From Ignavibacteria bacterium (GTDB lineage Bacteria; Bacteroidota; Ignavibacteria; UBA10030; SZUA-254): DNA of 43,005 nt. Location: the NCBI GenBank assembly GCA_016178595.1, contig JACOSY010000028.1, positions 1-43,005 of the forward strand, in the 5' to 3' direction. A program made the translations under genes and the position numbers. Positions within the stretch are counted from its first letter, which is position 1. Each line of letters begins with the position of its first letter. Below, piece after piece: positions 26,266-33,267 of this stretch. Under the pieces are notes generated by a model that saw nothing but the letters and a program-made list of their open reading frames with translations, did no database searches and had not been told where the DNA came from.

Positions 26266-27054
26266 GTGAGTCGACGATCGTGTATCCTGGTTGCATCTCT
26301 GCTATGTTTCGCAATGCCGGGTTGTCGTTCCTCACGGCTCTCACGGTATCCGGATTTCCCCGAACAGAAAAAGAACTTGGGAAGCCTCACCGTGCTTTCC
26401 GACTGCATGATTGTGCAGTCGCTTCGCGGTGATACGGATAAGATCGATCTCATGGAGAATGAAGATGTGGGCGTCCGGGTTCTTCAAATCTGCGCCGATA
26501 TGCTGAGAGAAAAGGGATACACGGTGAATAACACAATATTCTCCTCGATCGGCCTGCTGATGAAACAAAACCAATTATACAAAGTCATTCGTACTGCCGA
26601 CGAACGTCGGCTTGATGACGGAAAGCTTCCGCTTGCATCGGCACCATTCTACGTCAACAAGGCGATAATACGTGACAGCACATTTCTCGTTCGTCTCGCG
26701 TACGTCTACAACGCACTTCTCAACGCACGACAAGAGGAGCAGGGATCGAAGACGATCGTTCGCGAAGCAATATCGATCGGCAAAACGATCGGTAACGGCG
26801 CTCTTGCCGTTGTGTTGACCGGGGGTTACAATGTTCCTGTATCGAAGAAGCTCGGCGAGCCCGCACGGAATACAAGCCTCACACAAAACGTCGTAACGAT
26901 GCAAAGCATTTCACACCTTTCCATGGTGTTCTTTATCATCGATACGAAGACCGGTGAAGTGATCTGGGATGATCGCCAATTCAAGAATGAAGGAGTTGTG
27001 ATGCCGGAGAAGTACTTCAGCATGATCAAGGATATGTTGCAAGATTTACCCTGA
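26266..27054 (+). CDS. Hypothetical lipoprotein
   Basis: This is a 262-residue protein of unknown family. A short signal peptide ends in FAMPGC, giving a lipid-modified Cys20. The mature part alternates helices and strands (LGSLTVLSDCMIVQSL, DVGVRVLQICADMLREKGY) and ends with STAND-like surface strands (SMVFFIIDTKTGEVIWDDR). The last motif resembles lipoproteins of the CsgG/GNA1162 type that report on envelope assembly, but I do not assign it. The start is GTG 26266, four bases past a strong AAGGAGG. It sits 78 bases after the kinase gene. Confidence 0.7.
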   Translation: MSRRSCILVASLLCFAMPGCRSSRLSRYPDFPEQKKNLGSLTVLSDCMIVQSLRGDTDKIDLMENEDVGVRVLQICADMLREKGYTVNNTIFSSIGLLMKQNQLYKVIRTADERRLDDGKLPLASAPFYVNKAIIRDSTFLVRLAYVYNALLNARQEEQGSKTIVREAISIGKTIGNGALAVVLTGGYNVPVSKKLGEPARNTSLTQNVVTMQSISHLSMVFFIIDTKTGEVIWDDRQFKNEGVVMPEKYFSMIKDMLQDLP

Positions 27055-27339
27055 AGGGATGACAGTTCTCGCGAGCATGCGTTATCCTGAGCGGTGACGC
27101 GTATGTCTGCGCGATTGAGAGGACAGTTATCCGACATTCGGAGATCTCGTTGAACAGGCCGATAGATTGTATAGCGTACAGCCGGATCGTCTACAAGGCT
27201 TAGAATCCATGGGAGATACAGACAACCGCCAGCCGATCTTTCCTATCGATATTTTCAAGCGTTTTCCTAAAACATTTCGTTAGGATCATCCGTACAATTT
27301 GAGAAAGAAGAATTCGGGTCTAACGAAGAGAGTTACAGT
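27055..27339. other. Intergenic stretch with no recognised feature
   Basis: These 285 bases hold no credible reading frame, hairpin terminator or repeat. A TACAATTTG at 27293-27301 resembles a -7 box but lacks a correctly placed TTG, so I do not call a promoter. Confidence 0.5.
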
Positions 27340-28185
27340 TTGAGACAGCACATTGTTCTGCTTCTTGCCCTTGCGGGACTCGGGCTGCACTGCAACAGCG
27401 AAGTTCCGACGGAACGTTCGATACACAAACATATTATGATCGTTGCGCACCGCGGAGCGCCGGCCTACGCACCCGAGAATACATTAAGCTCATTTCGGAA
27501 AGCGCTCGAGCTTCATGCCGATGCACTGGAACTGGATGTCCATCAGACAAAGGATAGCCAAATTGTCGTTATGCACGATGGTTCCATCAATCGGACGACA
27601 AATGGAAAAGGAAATGTTCGCAACGTGACGCTCGCTGAGTTACGCAGGTTGAGCGCAGGCAAGTGGTTCGGTGCAGAATTCGAGTCCGATAAAGTCCCGA
27701 CGCTTTATGAAGTCATCGGGTTGTGTGATTCATCCACCACACTCATCGTTGAACTGAAAGAAGGCTCCGACGAATCACCCGGGATCGAGGATCGAATCAT
27801 CACGATCGTCCGCAGCGCTGGTACGAAGAAGCGCATCATACTCAAATCGTTCGATCGGTCGGTGCTCGCTCGATTGCATCGGAAGGCTCCGGAGATTCCA
27901 CTCCTGTATGTGTATGTTTTCTCTATTCCTTGGATTAATTTTACAGTCGATCACGGACTTTCTACCGGTGATATTTTTTCACTCGATGTCGATTACTTGC
28001 AGCCGCATAACATTCTCTTGACGAAATCATTTATCCATTCTGCACACCGGCACGGCTACAAAGTGATCGCCTGGGATGTTCAAAGCGAAAGCTCGATGCA
28101 AGACATGCTCGCAATCGGAGTAGACGGCATAGAAACCGACTATCCGGATAAGCTCACAAAAGTGCTTGAAAATGGTCAAAAATAA
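27340..28185 (+). CDS. Glycerophosphodiester phosphodiesterase
   Basis: This 281-residue GDPD-family enzyme hydrolyses glycerophosphodiesters to glycerol-3-phosphate and an alcohol. The catalytic pattern is complete: His37-Arg38 in VAHRGAPAYAPENT, Glu46, Glu64 and Asp66 in LELDVHQT, and His79 in VMHDGSINRTT. An N-terminal hydrophobic segment (HIVLLLALAGLGLHC) exports it. Cys18 could be a lipidation site, but His at -1 is not a normal lipobox. The start is TTG 27340 with GAGAG upstream. It is probably periplasmic or outer-membrane anchored and used for phosphate or glycerol scavenging. Confidence 0.9.
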   Translation: MRQHIVLLLALAGLGLHCNSEVPTERSIHKHIMIVAHRGAPAYAPENTLSSFRKALELHADALELDVHQTKDSQIVVMHDGSINRTTNGKGNVRNVTLAELRRLSAGKWFGAEFESDKVPTLYEVIGLCDSSTTLIVELKEGSDESPGIEDRIITIVRSAGTKKRIILKSFDRSVLARLHRKAPEIPLLYVYVFSIPWINFTVDHGLSTGDIFSLDVDYLQPHNILLTKSFIHSAHRHGYKVIAWDVQSESSMQDMLAIGVDGIETDYPDKLTKVLENGQK

Positions 28186-28208
28186 ACAAAAAATCTTGCT
28201 CAAATCTC

Positions 28209-28239
28209 TTGAGATTCATTGTCGGAGTTTGTATCTTGA
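28209..28239 (+). promoter_or_regulatory. Putative FCB-type promoter of the SRPBCC gene
   Basis: TTG at 28209-28211, a 20-base spacer, then TATCTTGA at 28232-28239. It lies 80 bases before the chosen ATG and inside the longer, rejected reading-frame extension, which supports the later start. Confidence 0.5.
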
Positions 28240-28319
28240 CAGACAGCGATCAACATTCGTTACCTCCCGCACGTGATTCTCAAACGACAACCCAACCACA
28301 CATGGAAGGAGTGTTTGTT

Positions 28320-28778
28320 ATGAAGCACCGAGGCACCACCAGTACTATGAAGGACAAACGTGAGCAAGGGGGACAACGGCAACTCACCAAAACGATTAAG
28401 CAAAAAGAATTCATTCCCGCGCCGCCTGGCGAAATCTACGACGCTCTTCTCAATGCTCAGACGCATTCAGCATTTACCGGCGCCAAAGCAACGTGCGAGC
28501 GTTACGTGGGTGGAAAATTCTCAGCCTGGAATGGGTACATTACCGGCAAGAATGTGAAGCTGGAAAATGCGCGGCGTATTGTGCAGGAATGGAAAACCTC
28601 GGAATGGCCGAATGGGTTTGGCCCTTCACTGATCGAGTTTACATTTCAACCCAAAGGAAACGGCACGGAAGTGTACCTCACCCAGAGCAACGTCCCCGCG
28701 ACACAAGCGAAATTTTATAAGAAGGGTTGGTCGGAATTCTACTGGAAACCGCTTCGGAAGTATTTCGGGAAGCAATAG
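28320..28778 (+). CDS. SRPBCC / AHSA1-like (START fold) protein
   Basis: This 152-residue cytoplasmic protein belongs to the activator-of-Hsp90-ATPase-homologue-1-like branch of SRPBCC. Hallmarks are KEFIPAPPGEIYDALLNAQT, the central GGKFSAWNGYITGKN and the C-terminal GWSEFYWKPLRKYF helix. The fold makes a hydrophobic pocket for small ligands; bacterial members have few assigned roles. ATG 28320 is chosen because GGAAGGAG lies 8-9 bases upstream and the putative promoter lies within the longer frame. The first 25 residues (MKHRGTTSTMKDK...) are polar and unconserved, so ATG 28347 is an alternative. Confidence 0.85.
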   Translation: MKHRGTTSTMKDKREQGGQRQLTKTIKQKEFIPAPPGEIYDALLNAQTHSAFTGAKATCERYVGGKFSAWNGYITGKNVKLENARRIVQEWKTSEWPNGFGPSLIEFTFQPKGNGTEVYLTQSNVPATQAKFYKKGWSEFYWKPLRKYFGKQ

Positions 28779-28826
28779 AAGAGTCGCTGACAGAGTCAAG
28801 CGTTTCGACGTTCCGGACGACCTGTT

Positions 28827-29040
28827 TTAGTGTGTGTTGTCAACCCGCTTCAATTCCAGTTCCGTAAAATCGAAGTCCGGATTGGGAATATCGATTCTCA
28901 TCTCCGACGAAACTTGGTATTGGTACAAAGTGTGCAGCAAGTTTTTCTTTTTCCACTTCCACTCGAACATCCCCGTACATCTCGCTTCGGTAGATGCCTG
29001 CGAAACATTTTCGGAATGACGGGACCTGAAAATGACCCAC
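28827..29040 (-). pseudogene. Decayed C-terminal DUF3471 domain (beta-lactamase/PBP-type serine hydrolase remnant)
   Basis: On the minus strand, residues CFAGIYRSEMYGDVRVEVE and FVPIPSFVGDE resemble the DUF3471 domain that trails serine beta-lactamase-like hydrolases ((Y/F)xGxYxxxxYGxVxV ... F.G). The frame then slips by one base: the conserved end continues in another frame as RIDIPNPDFDFTELELKRVD and stops at 28827. The catalytic SxxK part is absent. At about 70 codons it is only the domain's end. It lies in the 349-base gap between the SRPBCC and M16 genes, and the M16 promoter borders its truncated 5' side. Confidence 0.65.
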
Positions 29041-29065
29041 TACCGATGAACATGAACGAGCGAAT

Positions 29066-29095
29066 TTGAAATCCTCCCAAAACTCGCTATCTTCG
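29066..29095 (+). promoter_or_regulatory. Putative FCB-type promoter of the M16 peptidase gene
   Basis: TTG at 29066-29068, a 19-base spacer, then TATCTTCG at 29088-29095. Transcription would begin at about 29102, beyond the ATG at 29098, which supports the start at 29128. Confidence 0.55.
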
Positions 29096-29127
29096 AAATG
29101 ATGCAGCCCAATTTGGAAAGGAATTTC

Positions 29128-31953
29128 ATGAAGCGTTTAGCACTTCTTCTCGCACTGCTTTTGAATGTCTCACGCCTCTCAATTTCGCAGACAACACTAT
29201 CTGTTACTGACAAGCTCGCGTCCGACGCACAAAAAAATCTCCCTGTCGATACTGCGATCACGACGGGCAAGCTGGACAATGGCCTGACGTACTACATCAA
29301 AGCGAACAAGAAGCCTGAGAAGCGCGCTGAGCTGCGGCTCGTCGTCAAGGCCGGCTCTATCCTGGAGGATGACGACCAGCGTGGCCTTGCCCACTTCTGC
29401 GAGCACATGGCATTCAACGGCACGCTCAACTTCAAGAAGAACGAGCTTATCAATTACCTCGAGTCGATCGGGATGCGCTTCGGCGCTGATGTAAACGCCT
29501 ATACGAGCTTCGATGAAACCGTCTACATGCTGCAGATCCCGACGGACACTCCTTCCGTCGTCGAAAAGTCGTTCGATATCCTGGAAGACTGGGCGCATCT
29601 CGTGAGCTTTGATGACGATGAGATCGAAAAAGAACGCGGCGTGGTGATCGAGGAATGGCGCCTCGGTCGCGGCGCGGCCGCACGAATGCGCGACAAACAG
29701 TTTCCAATTCTCTTCAAAGATTCCCGGTATGCCGAGCGGCTCCCCATCGGACAAAAGTCCATTTTGGATTCCTTCCGGCACGAGACGCTTCGACGCTTCT
29801 ACCGTTCGTGGTATCGTCCGGATCTGATGGCGGTTGTTGCCGTCGGCGATTTCGAAAAGCCGGAGATCGAAAAGCTTATTAAAAAACATTTTTCCGGCAT
29901 TGAATCCCTCCGTGCAAAGAAAGAGCGTGTCTACTATCCGGTCCCCGACCACGACGAGACGCTCTACTCTATTGCAACCGATTCCGAAGCGACGCTCTCG
30001 AGCGTGAGCATCGACTGGCTGCGCGCCGTAGACTCCGGCAACACCGAGCGCGATTATCGCCGGTCGCTGGTCGAAGGGATGTACAACAGCATGTTGAACG
30101 ACCGGCTGAACGAGCTGACGAAGAAACCCGATCCGCCGTTCCTGTTCGCGTCTTCATCAAACGGACGCCTCGTTCGAACGAAGAGCGACTACGGTCTCGA
30201 GGCAGGAGTAAAAGACAATGGCATTCTTCGGGGAATGGAGGCGATTCTCGCCGAAGCCTATCGCGTCCGGAAATTCGGCTTTACACAATCGGAGCTCGAC
30301 CGGCAGAAAAAAGAAATGCTCCGCGGGATCGAGCGCACGTATGCCGAGCGTGACAAGACAGAATCGAGCTCCTTCGCGGCCGAGTATATTCGAAACTTTC
30401 TCACCAACGAATCCATTCCCGGCATTGCCTTCGAATACGCATTGTATAAGAAGTACGTCCCGACGATCGTGCTCGAAGAAGTAAACCAGCTTGCGAGCAC
30501 GTGGATGGTGGATAAGAACCGCGTTGTCCTGGTGAACGCTCCTGCTAAATCCGGAGTTGCTGCGCCGAAGCAGGAGGAGCTCTCGGCGGTCTTCGATTCT
30601 GTGGTGAAGAGGGATATCCAGCCGTACACCGAGAATATTGCCAACGTTCCGCTTGTCGATGAGCTGCCGCATCCGGGAACAATCAGGGATGAATCGAGAA
30701 TTCCTGAGCTTGGAGTAACGCAGTGGGATCTCTCCAACGGCATACGCGTCGTGCTCAAGCCAACCGACTTCAAGAACGATGAAGTGATCTTCACTGCCTT
30801 CAGCCCGGGCGGAACGTCGCTTGTTCCGGACTCGAATTACATTCCGGCGATTACCGCCGCTTCGATCATCGACCAGGGCGGGCTTGGAAAGTTCGACGAG
30901 ATCACGCTTCAGAAAATGCTCTCCGGTAAGATCGCCGGCGCTTCACCCTTCATCGGCGAGATGGAAGAAGGACTTTCGGGCGGCGCATCTCCGCAAGACC
31001 TTGAGACGATGTTTCAGTTGATCTATCTTTCCTTCACGGCGCCACGCATGGACAGCTCCGCCTTCCTTGCGTACCAATCCCGCATCCGGGGATACTTGCA
31101 GAATCGAAATGCCAGACCGGAATCGGCATTCGACGACACGATACAGGTGACGATGGGGCAGTACAATCCACGCCGCCAGCCCTGGTCGGAAGCGTTGTTC
31201 GACAAGATGGATCTCCGGAAGTCGTATGCCATTTACCGCGACCGGTTTTCGGACGCGAGCGACTTTACGTTCGTCTTCGTCGGGAATTTTTCACCCGATT
31301 CGATCAAGCCTTTCATTACGACATACCTCGGCAGCCTTCCTGCCACCCATCGCGGGGAGAACTGGAAAGACCTCGGCATCAACCCGCCGAACGGCGTTAT
31401 CGAGAAGACGGTGAAGAAAGGGATGGAGCCGAAAAGCAGGGTGCGGATACTCTTCACAGGTAATTTCATCTGGTCTCAGGAAAACCGTTACTTCCTCAAC
31501 TCCCTCACCAGTGCGATGACGATCAAGCTGCGCGAAGTCTTGCGCGAGGAGAAGGGCGGAACGTACGGTGTCGGAGTCTCCGCGACATTCGAGCGCGATC
31601 CTCTGCCGCAGTACGAGATCGGCATCGGCTTCGGCTGCGCGCCTGAGCGAGTCGACGAGCTGACGAAGCTTGCGTTCGCAGTGATCGACAGCGTGAAGCG
31701 TTTCGGGATCGATTCATCGTATGTACAAAAAGTAAAAGAGACGCAGCGGCGCGAACGCGAGACGAGCCTGAAGCAGAACCGCTTCTGGCTTTCGAACCTG
31801 CAATTCTATTACGACATGGGTGAAGACCCGCGGCGCATTCTCAACTACGAGCGGCTTGTTGAAACCTTGCGGCCGATGCACTTGCAGCAAGCCGCGCAGT
31901 ATTTCTTCGACATGAACAACTATGTGAAAGTTGTGCTGATGCCGAAGGAGTGA
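29128..31953 (+). CDS. Secreted M16-family zinc metallopeptidase (insulinase/PqqL-like)
   Basis: This 941-residue protein has a signal peptide (KRLALLLALLLNVSRLSIS, then QTTL). The inverted zinc motif HFCEH gives ligands His89 and His93 with catalytic Glu92. The third ligand region EKERGVVIEEW lies about 80 residues later. The second half (from about 510: VTQWDLSNGIRVVLKPTD) is the inactive M16 partner domain, as in single-chain PqqL-type proteases. These enzymes form a clamshell that degrades small unfolded peptides, here probably in the periplasm. ATG 29128 follows AAAGGAA and begins the signal peptide; an upstream frame from 29098 conflicts with the promoter. Confidence 0.93.
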   Translation: MKRLALLLALLLNVSRLSISQTTLSVTDKLASDAQKNLPVDTAITTGKLDNGLTYYIKANKKPEKRAELRLVVKAGSILEDDDQRGLAHFCEHMAFNGTLNFKKNELINYLESIGMRFGADVNAYTSFDETVYMLQIPTDTPSVVEKSFDILEDWAHLVSFDDDEIEKERGVVIEEWRLGRGAAARMRDKQFPILFKDSRYAERLPIGQKSILDSFRHETLRRFYRSWYRPDLMAVVAVGDFEKPEIEKLIKKHFSGIESLRAKKERVYYPVPDHDETLYSIATDSEATLSSVSIDWLRAVDSGNTERDYRRSLVEGMYNSMLNDRLNELTKKPDPPFLFASSSNGRLVRTKSDYGLEAGVKDNGILRGMEAILAEAYRVRKFGFTQSELDRQKKEMLRGIERTYAERDKTESSSFAAEYIRNFLTNESIPGIAFEYALYKKYVPTIVLEEVNQLASTWMVDKNRVVLVNAPAKSGVAAPKQEELSAVFDSVVKRDIQPYTENIANVPLVDELPHPGTIRDESRIPELGVTQWDLSNGIRVVLKPTDFKNDEVIFTAFSPGGTSLVPDSNYIPAITAASIIDQGGLGKFDEITLQKMLSGKIAGASPFIGEMEEGLSGGASPQDLETMFQLIYLSFTAPRMDSSAFLAYQSRIRGYLQNRNARPESAFDDTIQVTMGQYNPRRQPWSEALFDKMDLRKSYAIYRDRFSDASDFTFVFVGNFSPDSIKPFITTYLGSLPATHRGENWKDLGINPPNGVIEKTVKKGMEPKSRVRILFTGNFIWSQENRYFLNSLTSAMTIKLREVLREEKGGTYGVGVSATFERDPLPQYEIGIGFGCAPERVDELTKLAFAVIDSVKRFGIDSSYVQKVKETQRRERETSLKQNRFWLSNLQFYYDMGEDPRRILNYERLVETLRPMHLQQAAQYFFDMNNYVKVVLMPKE

Positions 31954-31980
31954 GAGAAGAGTGGGGATAGTTTTTTTTCA

Positions 31981-32268
31981 GAACTCACCCTAAATCCCTC
32001 TCTTAGCAGACTGTTGAAAAACTCTCTGCGGTGCGGTTTGCCACGACCTTCAGGTCGTGGTTATTGGTATCCAAAAAAAATCGATGGGCTTTAGCCCCCA
32101 CAAAACGGGTCTCTCCGATGGAATGGGTTAAAACCCATCACGATTTTTCTAGGATTGTTCTCCACGAGCTGAAGCTCGTGGCTATGAATTCTCTTTTTCA
32201 ACAGCCTGTTAGGAAGAGAGGGACTTGCACTCCCTTCTCTTTGTAAGAGAAGGGCTGGGGATGAGTTC
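31981..32268. repeat. Composite palindromic repeat interrupted by a nested element
   Basis: The outer arms GAACTCACCC (31981-31990) and GGGGATGAGTTC (about 32257-32268) are near-complementary. Inside them CCCTCTCTT (31996-32004) pairs perfectly with AAGAGAGGG (32214-32222), and a second hairpin CCCTTCTCT/AGAGAAGGG spans 32232-32254. The first hairpin's loop holds a separate 204-bp element (32006-32209). Without that insert this would be a compact two-hairpin repeat of about 80 bases. Confidence 0.6.
32006..32209. mobile_element. MITE-like element with terminal inverted repeats and four internal palindromes
   Basis: The ends GCAGACTGTTGAAAAA and TTTTTCAACAGCCTGT are inverted repeats (14 of 16 matching), each flanked by TA, which suggests a TA target duplication. 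The interior has four palindromes: CCACGACCTTCAGGTCGTGG (32041-32060), GGGCTTTAGCCC (32086-32097), GGGTTAAAACCC (32125-32136) and CCACGAGCTGAAGCTCGTGG (32162-32181). There is no coding capacity. Palindrome trains like these are typical of REP elements moved by REP-associated tyrosine transposases, but no transposase is in the window. Confidence 0.65.
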
Positions 32269-32354
32269 CGAAGAGCCATTGACTCCGCAACGCTTTTTCC
32301 GTACCTTGGAAAAAGATTGCCGGAGGAGTGAGAGAAAATGTGTGGAAGGTTTTG

Positions 32355-32435
32355 CACGGTGGTGTCGTATGTTTCCATCCGACACTTCAAAGACGCCATT
32401 GAAGAATGTCAGATCGGAAGACCTGACACCACGTG
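32355..32435. repeat. Cloverleaf-like palindromic element
   Basis: GTGGTGTC (32359-32366) pairs perfectly with GACACCAC (32425-32432), and CAC/GTG extends the stem past one bulge. The interior contains CTTCAA/TTGAAG (32385-32404) and TGTCAG/CTGACA (32407-32428), plus an alternative GTGTCG/CGACAC pairing (32362-32385). The overall design is a closed stem with internal hairpins, as in REP/BIME-type repeats. It contains no gene. Confidence 0.55.
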
Positions 32436-32552
32436 AAATCTATACATCTCTCCCGGTTTGATGGATTTTTTTCAGCGGGTTCAATACGCACACCAACAAG
32501 TTGGTCCTCCATAGAAGCAGTTACAAAATGTGATCATTCACTCGTCACCAAA

Positions 32553-32581
32553 GTTGTTCGACAGTTCAACTGTCGAACAAC
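32553..32581. repeat. Perfect 29-base palindrome upstream of the VOC gene
   Basis: GTTGTTCGACAGTT (32553-32566) and AACTGTCGAACAAC (32568-32581) are exact reverse complements around a single C. It ends 18 bases before the VOC start codon, so it could be an operator or hairpin in the leader. A degenerate relative at 42417-42444 suggests a dispersed repeat family instead. Confidence 0.7.
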
Positions 32582-32599
32582 ATGGGGCGAGATTAGCCA

Positions 32600-33133
32600 A
32601 TGAAGAACACCACATCTCAATCTAGCAGCACAAAAAAATCCATGCAGGAGCAACCGATTCATCCTGGGACGTCGATCGGCCACGTCCACCTGAAAGTGTC
32701 CGACATTGAACGCTCCGTGAAATTTTATACCGAAGTATTGGGATTCGAAATCACGACGTGGTATGGGCGCAGTGCGGCGTTTCTTTCCGCCGGAGGCTAT
32801 CATCACCACATCGCACTCAACACGTGGGAAAGCGCAGGCGGCTCACCTCCCGCGCCGGGCGCCACGGGATTGTATCACTTCGCGATCCTCGTGCCGAACC
32901 GGAAGGAGCTTGCCCGTGCATTGAAGCGACTGCACGACCATCACTGGCCCATCGACGGCGCATCCGATCACGGAGTGAGCGAGTCGATCTACTTGCGCGA
33001 TCCCGATGACAACGGGATTGAGATCTATGCCGACCGATCTCGCGATCAATGGCCTCGTGACTCGGAGGGAAACCTCACGATGTACACGCGCCGGCTCGAC
33101 CTCGATGCGCTCATGGCAGAGCTGGAGGAATGA
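32600..33133 (+). CDS. VOC-superfamily (glyoxalase/extradiol dioxygenase-like) protein
   Basis: This 177-residue protein has two beta-alpha-beta-beta-beta modules. The first begins IGHVHLKVSDIERSVKFYTE, the second GLYHFAILVPNRKELARAL. Candidate metal ligands are the His of GHVHLKV, the His of YHFAILV and the Glu of NGIEIYAD, the pattern of CatE/type I extradiol dioxygenase relatives. The substrate cannot be told. The first 20 residues are Ser/Thr/Gln-rich and probably disordered, so an internal start at 32642 is possible. It stands alone between repeat-rich DNA and the GH133 gene. Confidence 0.85.
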   Translation: MKNTTSQSSSTKKSMQEQPIHPGTSIGHVHLKVSDIERSVKFYTEVLGFEITTWYGRSAAFLSAGGYHHHIALNTWESAGGSPPAPGATGLYHFAILVPNRKELARALKRLHDHHWPIDGASDHGVSESIYLRDPDDNGIEIYADRSRDQWPRDSEGNLTMYTRRLDLDALMAELEE

Positions 33134-33191
33134 ATCCATTCAACAGATTGACAAGAGCGAAGTGAACCAGCTCGTCCCATTCCTCCCCCAA

Positions 33192-33222
33192 TTGAAATAA
33201 ACCCCAAAAGTCCGTATCTTTG
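33192..33222 (+). promoter_or_regulatory. FCB-type promoter of the GH133 gene (best consensus match)
   Basis: TTG at 33192-33194, a 20-base spacer, then TATCTTTG at 33215-33222, an exact TAnnTTTG. The start codon lies 45 bases downstream. Confidence 0.65.
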
Positions 33223-33267
33223 GTGCGACTTCTGTCTCTATTCACTACTCAATCACTCTAACGGACA

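Noticed and set aside
31940-32340. Possible direct repeat: GCCG(A/G)AGGAGTGAGAGAA at about 31942 and 32320
   Set aside because: Only about 20 bases match, one copy is the coding end of the M16 gene, and the similarity does not extend either way.
32410-32420. AGATCGGAAGA, matching the start of a common Illumina adapter
   Set aside because: It stops matching after 11 bases and forms the loop of a perfect TGTCAG/CTGACA hairpin, so it is native sequence.
32338-32436. Short frame starting MCGRF with GGAGGAG upstream, like the start of an SRAP (YedK/HMCES) protein
   Set aside because: Only five residues match, the catalytic and downstream motifs are absent, and the frame runs through the cloverleaf palindrome and stops after 32 codons.
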